Shown: positions 52,464-61,340 of the stretch, piece by piece
Numbering within the stretch: position 1 is the first letter of the stretch
Layout: each line of letters starts with the position of its first letter
Origin: DATLXU01 sp035575515
GTDB taxonomy: Bacteria; Acidobacteriota; Blastocatellia; UBA7656
Direction: 5' to 3'
DNA: 64,000 nt
Assembly: GCA_035575515.1 (NCBI GenBank)
Contig: DATLXU010000114.1
Span: 1 to 64,000 of the forward strand
Translations under genes and position numbers: made by a program
Notes under the pieces: model-generated
The model's database searches: none
Told to the model about the DNA's origin: nothing
The model's input: the letters and a program-made list of their open reading frames with translations, nothing else

Positions 52464-53504
52464 CTATTGCTTCTCAGGAGGCTTCGGCGTTCCGGCGGGC
52501 TGGCTGCTTGAAGGAGCAGCCGAGCCGGATTTGTACTTGTCAATCAACTGCTGATAACCGTCGAGCGTGTTGTTATGGCGATACTGATAGAAGCCCTTGA
52601 GCGCTTCTTCAATCTTCGCGCGCGCGCCGTTCGGGTCGGGCTTGCCCTGGGTTATGCCGATGTACCTTGCCCAGCATTCAATAATTGCATCAACCTCTTT
52701 GTTCACTTCGTCGAGCGCGGCCTTCACTTCGGGCTTGGCTTCGGGCTTGTTGGCAGCGACGGCCTGACGGTCTGCTTCAGGAAAAGCTTCGAACTTGGCT
52801 TGCGCCGCAATATATTTATCCTGATGAAGCAGCCCGCAGCGGTATGCGTAATCCGGCTCTGCGGGGTTTGCGGCGGCGGCCTTCGCGTAATACTCAAGCG
52901 CCTTGTCCGTGTTCTTGTTGTGCTGTTCAATCAACCCGAGCACGCCGTTGTAATAAGCGAGAACTGAATTCTTGTTCCACTTTCCAGGCTCGGTGCCGGT
53001 AGGAATCTTGTCCGCTTCAACAAGAGTGATAATCTGCTGGCTGAAATCCGAGATGTCGGCTGCGTGCGCGTAATTTGGAGGATTTGCGCTCAGTTCCTTG
53101 ATTAACTCGTTGTTCAAAAACAACAGGTACTGAAGCCTCTCTTCATCCTTAACGTCCTTGCTGGCGATTATCAATTTGCCGATGCGCAGCGCTTCTTCTT
53201 TGTTGTTTGCTGTAGCCGCGTTTTTGAACTCTATGCGAAGAACGAAGGGGCTTGCGAGCCACGTCTGGAAGTAGCTGGCGCGCTCGCCCGAAGGGAACTT
53301 CGCCAGATAATCTTTCGCCAATTGAATTGCCTTTGCGTAGTCTTTGCCCGTGTAGGCTTCATACCAGCTTCTATAAGCCGCTTCGGCTTCTTTCTTCGCC
53401 GCGTCATCCTGCGCGGCGGCTGGCTGCGTGTGCGCCGAGGCGTAAGGCGCGGATAATCCCACTGTGAATGTGAGCGCTGCGATTAATATCAGCAATCTTT
53501 TCAT
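52464..53504 (-). CDS. Secreted TPR-like helical protein
   Basis: A 346-residue exported protein. A signal peptide (about 1-24, LILIAALTFTVGLSAPYASA) leads to degenerate tetratricopeptide repeats, such as AAYRSWYEAYTGKDYAKAIQ, VLGLIEQHNKNTDKALEYY and ANPAEPDYAYRCG. The C-terminus is low-complexity (SGSAAPSSSQPAGTPKPP). Function is unknown. It is transcribed alone and ends at a good terminator. Confidence 0.75.
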   Translation of the reverse strand: MKRLLILIAALTFTVGLSAPYASAHTQPAAAQDDAAKKEAEAAYRSWYEAYTGKDYAKAIQLAKDYLAKFPSGERASYFQTWLASPFVLRIEFKNAATANNKEEALRIGKLIIASKDVKDEERLQYLLFLNNELIKELSANPPNYAHAADISDFSQQIITLVEADKIPTGTEPGKWNKNSVLAYYNGVLGLIEQHNKNTDKALEYYAKAAAANPAEPDYAYRCGLLHQDKYIAAQAKFEAFPEADRQAVAANKPEAKPEVKAALDEVNKEVDAIIECWARYIGITQGKPDPNGARAKIEEALKGFYQYRHNNTLDGYQQLIDKYKSGSAAPSSSQPAGTPKPPEKQ

Positions 53505-53650
53505 TAGACGATACTCCTCCTAAACTATTTGATTCCGAGCGTGCTCGAAAAACTCTCTACCTTCGACTGTAGTGAAATATGCGCAACTCTGGGATGCTTG
53601 TGGAGCAGGCGGAGTTGCTGAGCATCACTTACGGGAAAAGCTCCAATTTC

Positions 53651-53680
53651 ATAGTCGCACGCGGCAACATTCGTTGTCAA
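53651..53680 (-). promoter_or_regulatory. Candidate promoter for the secreted TPR gene
   Basis: On the minus strand a perfect TTGACA (53680-53675) is followed after 18 bp by GACTAT (53656-53651). The -10 is poor, and the leader would be about 140 nt, so this is tentative. Confidence 0.3.
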
Positions 53681-53690
53681 GCAGAGACTT

Positions 53691-55487
53691 TTAGCGGTTC
53701 TCACTCGTTGATCTTCCGTTGAACTTTGAGCCGACCGCAACGGCACGCGAGCGGCTGGCCAGTTTGAAAATGAATTTATACAACTCGGGGTCGCGCTCAA
53801 TCAACTCGTTTCGGGTGTGGCGCGCGGTCACGCCCGCCGAGGGCCGCTTGCGCTCCGATATGAAGGCTTCGTAGCCTTGCGCGAAGTATTCGTATTCGTT
53901 CGCCGCGGCGTAATAATCGAGCAGGCGGCCTTCGCTGCGCGCGCGCTCATAGAGTTTGTGAATCGCCTTCTGCTCATCTTTTGACATCGCCGCCATGTGC
54001 ACCTGATGCGCGAATTCGTGCGCGATTGTATTGAAGCCGCCGCGCGCCGCCATCTCAATGTACTCGACGCCCGAAACCGTAATGCGCCCGCCTACGCCCC
54101 TGATGCTTGCGTAGTAGCGCCCGTCAAAAGTTCTCTCTTCGCCCGCGTCGCTGAGGTCGTTCACGTCGCTTGCGCGCTCGTCGTAGGCGATAAGGTAATG
54201 GCGCGCCTTGCTGCGCGCGAGCTTAGGCAAGAACGCGGCCAATGGCGCGACCGCCTCATCAATTACCATCTGCTGGTCGCGCGTGAGCATCCTGTAGTTA
54301 GGAAAAACCTCGCGCGTGAGTTGGAACGCCGGAGGCGCGGCTCGTTCGTAAAATGACGCCGCGAAATCGGGCGCGCCCACGAGCGTGCGCGCTCGCTCCC
54401 AGATGCCGCGATGCGCAGAGCTTAATTCAAAATGCGCAATCGCGCCCTCCGGGTCTACTTCAATCGCAAACCGCGCCGCCGCCGCCGCTCGCTCATAATC
54501 GCCGCTCCTCAACCACACATCGCCGAGCGCGATGAGCGCGCGATAGTAGCGCGGCTCAATCCTCAGCGCGGCTTCAAATTCCGCAACAGCCTCATCCAAT
54601 TTTCCATCGCGTTTAAGCGCCCGCCCGCGCTCATAGCTTCGGCGCGCTTCTTCAGAGACTTTTTGCTCGTAGCCAGCGCGCCCGTCCAGGTATTGGGAAA
54701 GCAACCGCCGCGCGCCTGCGCTGTAGGAATCGAGCGACACGGCGCGCCGCGCAAGCGCGCGAACCTCATCCGGCTTGCGCTCGCTCGCGCGGATCACCGC
54801 AAGCGTGTAGAGCGCATCCGCATTGTACTCGTTGATGGCGATGGCGCGGCTGGCCTCTGCTGCGGCCTCGTCATTTTTGTTCTGCTCGATGAGCACGCGA
54901 GCGAGCACCGAGTGAGCGACGCTGCTGTCCGTGTTGCGAGCGATGTACTGGCGCAGGCGCGACTCGGCGCGGCTGTAGTTGCGATTGAATAAATCAACTG
55001 CGGCCTGACCTATGATGGCCGACTCATTCGATGGATCGAGTCGCAACGCTCTTTCAAAATAAAGCTGCGCGCGCGCTGGCTCTTCTGCCGAGAGATAAAT
55101 CAATCCGTATTCGGCAAACGCTGCGGCTGAGTTCTGATTGCGCTCGATGGCTTTATCGAGCAGGCGAATCGCTGCCGGGTAATCAAATCTGGCTCGCGCG
55201 ATGCGGGCAAGTCCGAGCGCGGCTTCGAGGTTCGTCGGGTCCAAAGCGGCAGCTTCACGGAACGCCGATTCCGCCGCGTCGAGATTCCATTTTCTTCTAA
55301 GCTCTTCGCCGCGCTTCGCCGCTTCACCAGCAAGATTGGCCGGAGTGTCGCTTGATGATAAGTTCTTCGCGGAAGCAACGTGAACGGCGGAGGGCAGAAG
55401 ACAAAAAGCAAAAAGCAAAAGGCAAAAGTGAAGATAAATTATCTTCAGCGGCAACTTTCTTTTTTGGCTTTGCGCTCTTGCTTTCAT
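53691..55487 (-). CDS. Secreted TPR protein with C-terminal gluzincin metalloprotease domain
   Basis: A 598-residue exported protein. The signal peptide core (HFCLLLFAFCLLPSAV) is encoded by a 7-bp tandem repeat. Residues 50-370 hold about eight tetratricopeptide repeats. The C-terminal domain (about 400-580) has the zinc motif HEFAH (His490, Glu491, His494). Downstream, NEYEYFAQGYEAF probably supplies the third ligand (Glu533), as in lethal-factor-like gluzincins. It may therefore cleave proteins recognised by the repeats. Its ATG overlaps the stop of the upstream HD gene by four bases, so translation is coupled. Confidence 0.8.
   Translation of the reverse strand: MKARAQSQKRKLPLKIIYLHFCLLLFAFCLLPSAVHVASAKNLSSSDTPANLAGEAAKRGEELRRKWNLDAAESAFREAAALDPTNLEAALGLARIARARFDYPAAIRLLDKAIERNQNSAAAFAEYGLIYLSAEEPARAQLYFERALRLDPSNESAIIGQAAVDLFNRNYSRAESRLRQYIARNTDSSVAHSVLARVLIEQNKNDEAAAEASRAIAINEYNADALYTLAVIRASERKPDEVRALARRAVSLDSYSAGARRLLSQYLDGRAGYEQKVSEEARRSYERGRALKRDGKLDEAVAEFEAALRIEPRYYRALIALGDVWLRSGDYERAAAAARFAIEVDPEGAIAHFELSSAHRGIWERARTLVGAPDFAASFYERAAPPAFQLTREVFPNYRMLTRDQQMVIDEAVAPLAAFLPKLARSKARHYLIAYDERASDVNDLSDAGEERTFDGRYYASIRGVGGRITVSGVEYIEMAARGGFNTIAHEFAHQVHMAAMSKDEQKAIHKLYERARSEGRLLDYYAAANEYEYFAQGYEAFISERKRPSAGVTARHTRNELIERDPELYKFIFKLASRSRAVAVGSKFNGRSTSENR
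55399..55435. repeat. 7-bp repeat inside a coding region
   Basis: AGCAAAA AGCAAAA GGCAAAA (plus strand) with degenerate flanking units forms a 7-bp-period array. It lies wholly within the signal-peptide codons of the minus-strand TPR-protease gene. Similar arrays at 22197 and 62044 are intergenic. Confidence 0.65.
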
Positions 55488-56065
55488 CGCTCAGCAGTTC
55501 CCTGACCCCTATCCTTCAAGCCGACATCGCTTGCTACTTCGCGCAGCGCGGCGATGATGAAGTTTATATGCTCATCGAGATCAAAGTTGAACTCCTGCGC
55601 GCCCTCATAAACTTCATTTCGATTGACCGTGCGCGCAAAGGCTTTGTCTTTGAGCTTCTTCTTTACGGATTTCGATTCAAGGTCCCAGATGCCGTTGGGC
55701 CGGACGAGCGCGCACGCAACGACGAAGCCTGTCAGCTCGTCGCAGGCGTAAAGCGCGCGGGCAAGAAGCGTATCGCGCTCGACTCCTGTGTAGTTCGCGT
55801 GGCCCAAGATCGCGCGGCGGACGTCTTCACTGTAGCCGCGCTCCTTGAGTATCTCCGAGCCTTTCAATGGATGATCGGGCGGCTCAGGGTACATCTCGTA
55901 ATCAAAATCATGAAGCATTCCCACGATGCCCCACTTCTCTTCAGCTTCGCCAAAACGGCGAGCGTAAGCGCGCATCACCGCCTCGACAGCGAGCGCGTGC
56001 TTGCGCAACGATTCGCCTTTCGTGTACTCGCAAAGCAGGTTCCAGGCTTCTTCTCGTGTTGGCAT
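55484..56065 (-). CDS. HD-domain phosphohydrolase
   Basis: A 193-residue soluble HD-superfamily hydrolase. The metal ligands are His23 in SLRKHALAVE and the pair His52-Asp53 in GMLHDFDYE, with HPLKGSEILKERGYSEDV next. Length and motifs fit small HDIG proteins with unknown nucleotide or phosphoester substrates. The start at 56065 (MPTREEAWNLL) is chosen over the open extension to 56149. It overlaps the TPR-protease gene (ATGA). Confidence 0.82.
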   Translation of the reverse strand: MPTREEAWNLLCEYTKGESLRKHALAVEAVMRAYARRFGEAEEKWGIVGMLHDFDYEMYPEPPDHPLKGSEILKERGYSEDVRRAILGHANYTGVERDTLLARALYACDELTGFVVACALVRPNGIWDLESKSVKKKLKDKAFARTVNRNEVYEGAQEFNFDLDEHINFIIAALREVASDVGLKDRGQGTAER

Positions 56066-56172
56066 AGCGTAAAAGATAAAGTGAGAACAGATAAGTTTCA
56101 AATCCATTATAGCAAATTGAACCGCGCTTGTGTCCCGCGTCCGGTTCAAGCTACAGTTCTATCGAGATTCAC

Positions 56173-56829
56173 ATGCGCCCGACTATCGTTTCAATATCAG
56201 GTTTTTCATCAGAGGTCGGAAAGACGACCGTGCTTTGCAATCTGCTTCGGCTTCAGCCCGGATGGGAAGCGATAAAGATAACGCGCGGGCATTATCGCTC
56301 ATGCGGCAAAGACGCAGAAGCCCGCTGCGTAAGCTCTATGCTGCGCGATGAAGCGATTGTGCTGAGCGACCGGCGCGAGACTTACGTTGAGGGCAAAGAC
56401 ACAGGCCGGTACTGGGACGCGGGCGCGGGGATGGTTCACTGGGTCATCGGCACTGAAGACCAGATCGAAGCAGGCATAAAGACTGCGCTCGCGCGCGTCA
56501 CGCGCGAAGGCGTATTCATCGAGGGCGGCAGTTTCTTAAAGTATATGGACGCGGATTATTCAATAATGGTCGCAAGCCCTGAGATCAAAGACATCAAATC
56601 GTCCGCTGTGCGCGTGATGCCCAAAATGGATGCGCTTGTAATCAACCGCAGCGAGCCTGGTGAAGCGATCGTCGCGGAGCTTCGCGAGCGTTTAATCAAG
56701 CGGGGCGCACCGTTGGGCCGCGCGCGAATCTATTTCGAGCGCGACCTGCCTGCGGTTGCCGATGAGATTCGCCGCGCGCACGCAGCCCGCCGTGCTGAGG
56801 GCGTGTTGGATACTCAATCGGAAATTTGA
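56173..56829 (+). CDS. P-loop NTPase next to moaA, function unknown
   Basis: A 218-residue protein with an N-terminal P-loop (GFSSEVGKTTVLCNLL). Later segments are FIEGGSFLKYMDADYSIMV and DALVINRSEPGE, and the latter looks like a base-recognition or switch strand. It resembles SIMIBI-class NTPases such as MobB, which carry GTP-dependent steps in molybdenum cofactor work. The neighbouring moaA supports that idea, but no MobB-specific signature is clear. The start at 56173 gives MRPTIVSISGFSS. The frame is open to 56128. Confidence 0.6.
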   Translation: MRPTIVSISGFSSEVGKTTVLCNLLRLQPGWEAIKITRGHYRSCGKDAEARCVSSMLRDEAIVLSDRRETYVEGKDTGRYWDAGAGMVHWVIGTEDQIEAGIKTALARVTREGVFIEGGSFLKYMDADYSIMVASPEIKDIKSSAVRVMPKMDALVINRSEPGEAIVAELRERLIKRGAPLGRARIYFERDLPAVADEIRRAHAARRAEGVLDTQSEI

Positions 56830-56868
56830 AATCTCAAGTCTCGAATTTGAAATTTGAGATCTCAAATC
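56821..56868. repeat. 7-bp-period repeat with a perfect 16-bp palindrome
   Basis: GAAATCT CAAGTCT CGAATTT GAAATTT GAGATCT CAAATCC run with a 7-bp period. ATTTGAGATCTCAAAT (56852-56867) is a perfect palindrome. The array overlaps the last codons of the P-loop gene and precedes the moaA promoter. Confidence 0.65.
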
Positions 56869-56926
56869 CAGGAGATAGAGTCCTGCTCAGAGAACTTTAA
56901 CCAATTGCGGATTCATCAACCCGTTT

Positions 56927-56955
56927 TTGCCTGAGCTTTGCGATTGCGCTAAAAT
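56927..56955 (+). promoter_or_regulatory. Probable sigma-70 promoter of moaA
   Basis: TTGCCT (56927-56932) and TAAAAT (56950-56955) are 17 bp apart. The transcript would begin near 56962, about 49 nt before the preferred moaA start at 57011. This argues against translation beginning upstream at TTG 56927. Confidence 0.6.
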
Positions 56956-57010
56956 AGCAGTGCCTGATTATTCGAGTTTTCAGCCAGACAGATTGCGAGT
57001 AGAGAATCAA

Positions 57011-58015
57011 ATGCTGCGAGACGCGCACAGTCGCCCGTTGAAAGACCTGCGGATATCGGTCACAGACCGTTGCAACTTCCGCTGCACCTACTGCATGCCT
57101 TTCGACGAATACGTCTGGATTGACCGCAACGAGATTCTGACCTTTGAAGAGATAACGCGGCTAGCCGGACTTTTCGTTCAACTCGGAGCTGAAAATATCC
57201 GACTCACGGGCGGCGAGCCGCTTGTGCGCCGCGACCTTGATCGGCTGGTCGTGCGATTGGCTTCGCTCGGCGTGAAAGACCTTTCGCTCACGACAAACGG
57301 ATCGCTGCTTGGTGAGCAGGCTGAAGCACTCGCCCGCGCAGGACTAAAGCGAATCAACGTCAGCATAGACACGCTCGACGCGGAAAAATTCAAACGCATA
57401 ACCAAGCGCGGCGATCTTGCGCGCGTCCTCGAAGGATTGTTCAAGGCGAAAAGCTGCGGGCTTGCTCCAATCAAAATTAATGCTGTGATTGAGCGCGGCG
57501 TGAACGACGACGATATAATCCCGCTCATCGAGTTCGCGCGCGAGCACGGGTTCGCAATGCGCTTCATCGAGTACATGGACGTCGGGAACTCAAACAACTG
57601 GTTCACGCAAAAGATGGTCTCGAAGCGCGAGATACTCGACGCGATAAACGCGCGCTATCCGCTGCGCGAAGTGGGGCGCGACCGGCAGAGCGCGCCTGCG
57701 GTTGATTACGAGTTTGTTGACGGAGGCGGCGAAGTCGGAATAATCGCGTCGGTCACAGAACCGTTTTGCTCAGGCTGCACGCGAGCGCGGTTGACCGCCG
57801 ACGGAAAACTCGTGACCTGCCTGTTTTCAGAGTGCGGGCAGGATTTGAAAACTCCAATGCGCAACGGTGCAACCGATGAGCAGTTGATTGAGTTAATCAA
57901 GAGCGTGTGGATAAAGCGCGATGATCGTTATTCCGACGAAAGACTTGAATCCTTAAACTCGCCCGAGGGCTACCGTCCGAAGCGAAAGCTGGAGATGATA
58001 ACGCTCGGCGGATAG
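57011..58015 (+). CDS. moaA: GTP 3',8-cyclase (molybdenum cofactor biosynthesis protein A)
   Basis: A 334-residue radical-SAM enzyme that, with MoaC, makes cyclic pyranopterin monophosphate from GTP. The N-terminal cluster is Cys21, Cys25 and Cys28 in DRCNFRCTYCMPF. The second Fe-S site lies in FCSGCTRARLTADGK and LVTCLFSE. The protein ends in Gly-Gly, needed for catalysis. The start at 57011 gives MLRDAHSRPLKDLRISVTD, the usual MoaA N-terminus, so the longer frame from 56927 is rejected. No other moa or moe genes are visible in the window. Confidence 0.96.
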   Translation: MLRDAHSRPLKDLRISVTDRCNFRCTYCMPFDEYVWIDRNEILTFEEITRLAGLFVQLGAENIRLTGGEPLVRRDLDRLVVRLASLGVKDLSLTTNGSLLGEQAEALARAGLKRINVSIDTLDAEKFKRITKRGDLARVLEGLFKAKSCGLAPIKINAVIERGVNDDDIIPLIEFAREHGFAMRFIEYMDVGNSNNWFTQKMVSKREILDAINARYPLREVGRDRQSAPAVDYEFVDGGGEVGIIASVTEPFCSGCTRARLTADGKLVTCLFSECGQDLKTPMRNGATDEQLIELIKSVWIKRDDRYSDERLESLNSPEGYRPKRKLEMITLGG

Positions 58016-58058
58016 ACGAGCCTTCGGATTGCAACCGCTCTGCATTTAATGAATCGCC

Positions 58059-60020
58059 TCACGCTTCGGGAAAATTCTCGAACCGCTCAACAATGCTCCT
58101 ATCTGGTTCCACATCTGCGTCGAAGTCGAAGACTCTAGAATAAAAATAGAGTTCGCCGTCGAGCGCGGCCTTGATGTTTTCGGCTTTGCGAAATCCGTGC
58201 TGCTCGCCTTCAAACGCGACGTAAGCGACGGGCAATCCTTTTTTGCGAACAGCTTCAAACATCATCTCGGCTTGATTCGGCGGCACGACTTTGTCTTCCA
58301 ACCCTTGAAACAAAATGAGCGGGCACGACAACCTTTCCGTGAAGTGAATCGGCGAGCGCGCTTCGTACAAATCTTTTCGTTCAGGATAAGGACCAACAAG
58401 AGTCGTATTGTAGCGCGACTCAAACTTGTGGCAGTCGTGCTCAAGAGCTTCGAGATCGCTTATGCCGTAGTAGCTCGCGCCGGCTTTGAACACGTCGCGG
58501 AAGGTCAACGCCGCAAGCGTCGTATAGCCGCCCGCACTGCCTCCGCGAATGATTAATCTGTTAGGATCAGCCTCGCCTCGCTCGACGAGATACCGCGCGC
58601 CGTTTATGCAATCGTCAACATCAACGATTCCCCATTGATTGTTCAACCGCTCGCGATACTCTCGCCCATAGCCCGTGCTTCCGCCGTAGTTCACGTCAAG
58701 GACCGCGAACCCGCGACTCGTCCAGTATTGAATCATCAATCGCAAGGTCGAGGTGCTCGCGCCCGTAGGGCCACCGTGACTGATGACAACAAGCGGCGGG
58801 CGCTCGCCGGCCGGGGCGATGAAGTCTTTATTCTTCGGCGGGTAGAAAAAGCCATAGGCAGTGAGGTTATTTTCAGTCGGAAACTGAATCGTGCGCGGGA
58901 TCGAAAGATAGCCCTCGTCAATTTCAATCTGGCTCGAAGGCTTCAGAGTTTCGGTCTCGCCGGTTGCGAGGTCGAGCTTCACGATTGATATCGCTTCCGT
59001 AGGCGAGCCGCCGCAAAAGACTGCGCAGCCCGGCGCTGCCCGCACGTATGAAATGTCGGTGTAGCCAGTTTCAATGCGCTCAAGATTCAAAGTTGCCGTA
59101 TCGAGTGATGCAAGGCTCCATGTCCCGGCTTCGTTGAGCGCGCAGATGATTCGCTCGGCGGACTCAAACGCATAAGTTGACATGCGAAAGACCCACTGTG
59201 GCGCGCCGAACTCGGCTTTCATTTCGCATAACGGCTCGATGCGACCATCGCGCAGGCGATAGAGATTCCACCAGCCCGTGCGGTCCGATACGAAATGCAA
59301 AACGCCATCGGGCGACCATTCGGGCTGAAAGATTGATTCGTTTGCGCCACCAGCGACAAGTTGCGGGGGCGCGAGCGAGCCGTCTTCGTTTATCTCAGCG
59401 AGCCACAATTCAGTCCCGTCCCATGGCATGTTTGGATGATTCCATGCCAACCACGCAAGATGATTTCCGTCAGGGCTGATGCGCGGCGTCGAGTAAAAAT
59501 CATTGCCTGAGATAATAACCTCGCCGCCTTCATTTTTGCTGCGCTCATCATCGAGGCGGATGCTGACAATTGTGTTTATCGTGTCGCGCGTGCCCGTGCG
59601 ATGATCTTCTCGGACTGAAATTATCCGGTTGCGTTGCGCGTCAATAACGAAGTCGGCGTAACGCAATTTTTCGGTGAGCGTCACCGGCTCAGGCTCTGAG
59701 CTTAATTCCTGGCGGTAGATGCGCTGATCGCTGAAGTTTGAAAAATAGATTGTGCCGTCGTGGATGATATAAGCGCCGCCGCCGTATTCGTGAACAGCCG
59801 TGCGAGCGTTGAACGGCGCGGGCGTGACGTCTATGGTTTCTCCATCGGGCGCGCGACGCACAATCACACAGCGCCCGCCTTCCGATGGACGGCTTTCGAT
59901 CCAGTAAATGTCGTTGTCTAAAACTGTCGGCTCGCTTAGGCCAATCGTGCCCGCGACTATCAAGTCAGAAGTGATCGGCGATTTCCATGAGCCGAAAGGT
60001 TTGATCTGCTGCCCGGACAT
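58059..60020 (-). CDS. Cytoplasmic S9-family (prolyl oligopeptidase-type) peptidase
   Basis: A 653-residue peptidase without a signal peptide. A beta-propeller (about 30-390) precedes the hydrolase domain. The nucleophile is Ser495 in RGGSAGGYTTLA, Asp576 lies in GLEDKVVPP, and a late EQHGF supplies the His. VISHGGPTGAS is the oxyanion loop. It resembles acylaminoacyl peptidases/DPP-like enzymes. GAGGAG lies upstream of the ATG. It is convergent with moaA. Confidence 0.9.
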   Translation of the reverse strand: MSGQQIKPFGSWKSPITSDLIVAGTIGLSEPTVLDNDIYWIESRPSEGGRCVIVRRAPDGETIDVTPAPFNARTAVHEYGGGAYIIHDGTIYFSNFSDQRIYRQELSSEPEPVTLTEKLRYADFVIDAQRNRIISVREDHRTGTRDTINTIVSIRLDDERSKNEGGEVIISGNDFYSTPRISPDGNHLAWLAWNHPNMPWDGTELWLAEINEDGSLAPPQLVAGGANESIFQPEWSPDGVLHFVSDRTGWWNLYRLRDGRIEPLCEMKAEFGAPQWVFRMSTYAFESAERIICALNEAGTWSLASLDTATLNLERIETGYTDISYVRAAPGCAVFCGGSPTEAISIVKLDLATGETETLKPSSQIEIDEGYLSIPRTIQFPTENNLTAYGFFYPPKNKDFIAPAGERPPLVVISHGGPTGASTSTLRLMIQYWTSRGFAVLDVNYGGSTGYGREYRERLNNQWGIVDVDDCINGARYLVERGEADPNRLIIRGGSAGGYTTLAALTFRDVFKAGASYYGISDLEALEHDCHKFESRYNTTLVGPYPERKDLYEARSPIHFTERLSCPLILFQGLEDKVVPPNQAEMMFEAVRKKGLPVAYVAFEGEQHGFRKAENIKAALDGELYFYSRVFDFDADVEPDRSIVERFENFPEA

Positions 60021-60075
60021 TGTTATTGTCTCCTCGATTGCGAATCGTCTTGAGTGCGAAAGAATTTCTTAATTG

Positions 60076-60140
60076 CAGAGGGCACGCGGAGATTAGCCGA
60101 TGCGAAATCATCTGAGCACCATCTGTGCCCGCTGCGGTGA
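60076..60140. repeat. CAGAG-type inverted repeat upstream of the S9 gene
   Basis: TTGCAGAGGGCACGCGGAGAT is partly inverted in ATCTGTGCCCGCTGCGGTG. It belongs to the same family as the repeats at 7324, 11212 and 28080. The rest of the 256-bp gap (60021-60276) shows no gene. Confidence 0.5.
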
Positions 60141-60276
60141 ATAAACATTCTGCTAATGATGTTTTTAGGCAAGCTGCTGGCTCAACCGGTGACATTGTGT
60201 TGATTCGCAGAATTGAAAATGAATTAACGGTTCAGCAGTTATTCATCGCTGCGAAAAGTTGCTTCTCTGCAAAGCA

Positions 60277-61242
60277 TCACTTGCTCGCCGTCTCGCCGCC
60301 TAAGAACTTCATTACGGCGGCGTTGAAGTCCGCAGCTTTTTCGATCTGCGGGACGTGGCCACACTTATCGAATACGAGAAGCTGCGAGCCGGGAATCTCT
60401 TTCTTGAACCGTTCGCCCATCGCAATCGGCGTAAGCCCGTCCTCGCGGCCCCACACGATCAGCGTCGGCTGCTTGATTGCGCTCAAGCGGTCATCAAGCA
60501 CGTCTTCGCCGCGCATGATTGAATCAATGAATCGCTGAATCGTATAGCCGTCGTTCGTCTGGACTCTTCGCGTCAGCATCATCGCGGCGGTCGCGTCGTT
60601 TACAAAGATTTGCTTGTTGTAAAAGATCAGCGAAAGTATCTGCTTCGTGTCAGCGAGCGTTGCTGGATTGAGCCAGACGGCTATGCGCGGGTCAAAGCCT
60701 TCGGCGATCTTAAACCCTGCGGCGTCAACCATCACGAGGCGGTCAACTTTTTCAGGGTGCGCCAGCGCGAACGCCGCTACAGTCCACCCGCCCAATGAGT
60801 TTCCTACAAGCGAGGCGCGATCAATCTTCATCTCTTTATAGAAGCCGTCGAGAAAATCCACGAGCGTGCCGACGCGATAGTTGAGCATCGGCTTATCTGA
60901 TTTGCCAAATCCTATTTGGTCGAGCGCAATCACGCGATACTTTTTCGACAGCGGCCCTATGGTCATAGCCCAGCTCGACACGTCAGCGCCAAGCCCGTGA
61001 ACCAGTATCACGACGGGACCGCTTCCGGCTTCGACGTAATGAATCCGCGCGCCGTAAACGGTGACGAACTTATCCGTCACGCCCGTCATCTGCATCATCT
61101 GAGCGGGCGAGCTTTTATCCTGCGCGGCTTGCGGGCTTGATGATTGCGCGGCGGTGAAGGTTGCGCTCGTTGCGATGAACATCGCCGCGAGCATTAAGGC
61201 AAAGATTCGGGCGATTGAATTGCGACTGAGGATGTTTCGCAT
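60277..61242 (-). CDS. Secreted alpha/beta hydrolase
   Basis: A 321-residue alpha/beta-hydrolase-fold enzyme with a signal peptide (about 1-32, ending TFTAAQ). Core motifs are VILVHGLGADVSSW (oxyanion), LVGNSLGGWTVAA (nucleophile Ser) and WGREDGLTPI (acid), with the catalytic His in FDKCGHVPQIEK. Substrate is unknown; it is like esterases and lactonases of the family. AAGGAT precedes the ATG. Confidence 0.85.
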   Translation of the reverse strand: MRNILSRNSIARIFALMLAAMFIATSATFTAAQSSSPQAAQDKSSPAQMMQMTGVTDKFVTVYGARIHYVEAGSGPVVILVHGLGADVSSWAMTIGPLSKKYRVIALDQIGFGKSDKPMLNYRVGTLVDFLDGFYKEMKIDRASLVGNSLGGWTVAAFALAHPEKVDRLVMVDAAGFKIAEGFDPRIAVWLNPATLADTKQILSLIFYNKQIFVNDATAAMMLTRRVQTNDGYTIQRFIDSIMRGEDVLDDRLSAIKQPTLIVWGREDGLTPIAMGERFKKEIPGSQLLVFDKCGHVPQIEKAADFNAAVMKFLGGETASK

Positions 61243-61340
61243 AGAGTTATCCTTTTTGGGTTTTCTGGTTCCGTGTTCGCGTTTATTCTAATGAATCGCG
61301 GTCCAATGGTTTCTTCAACTCGAAACCGAAACCGTTAAAC

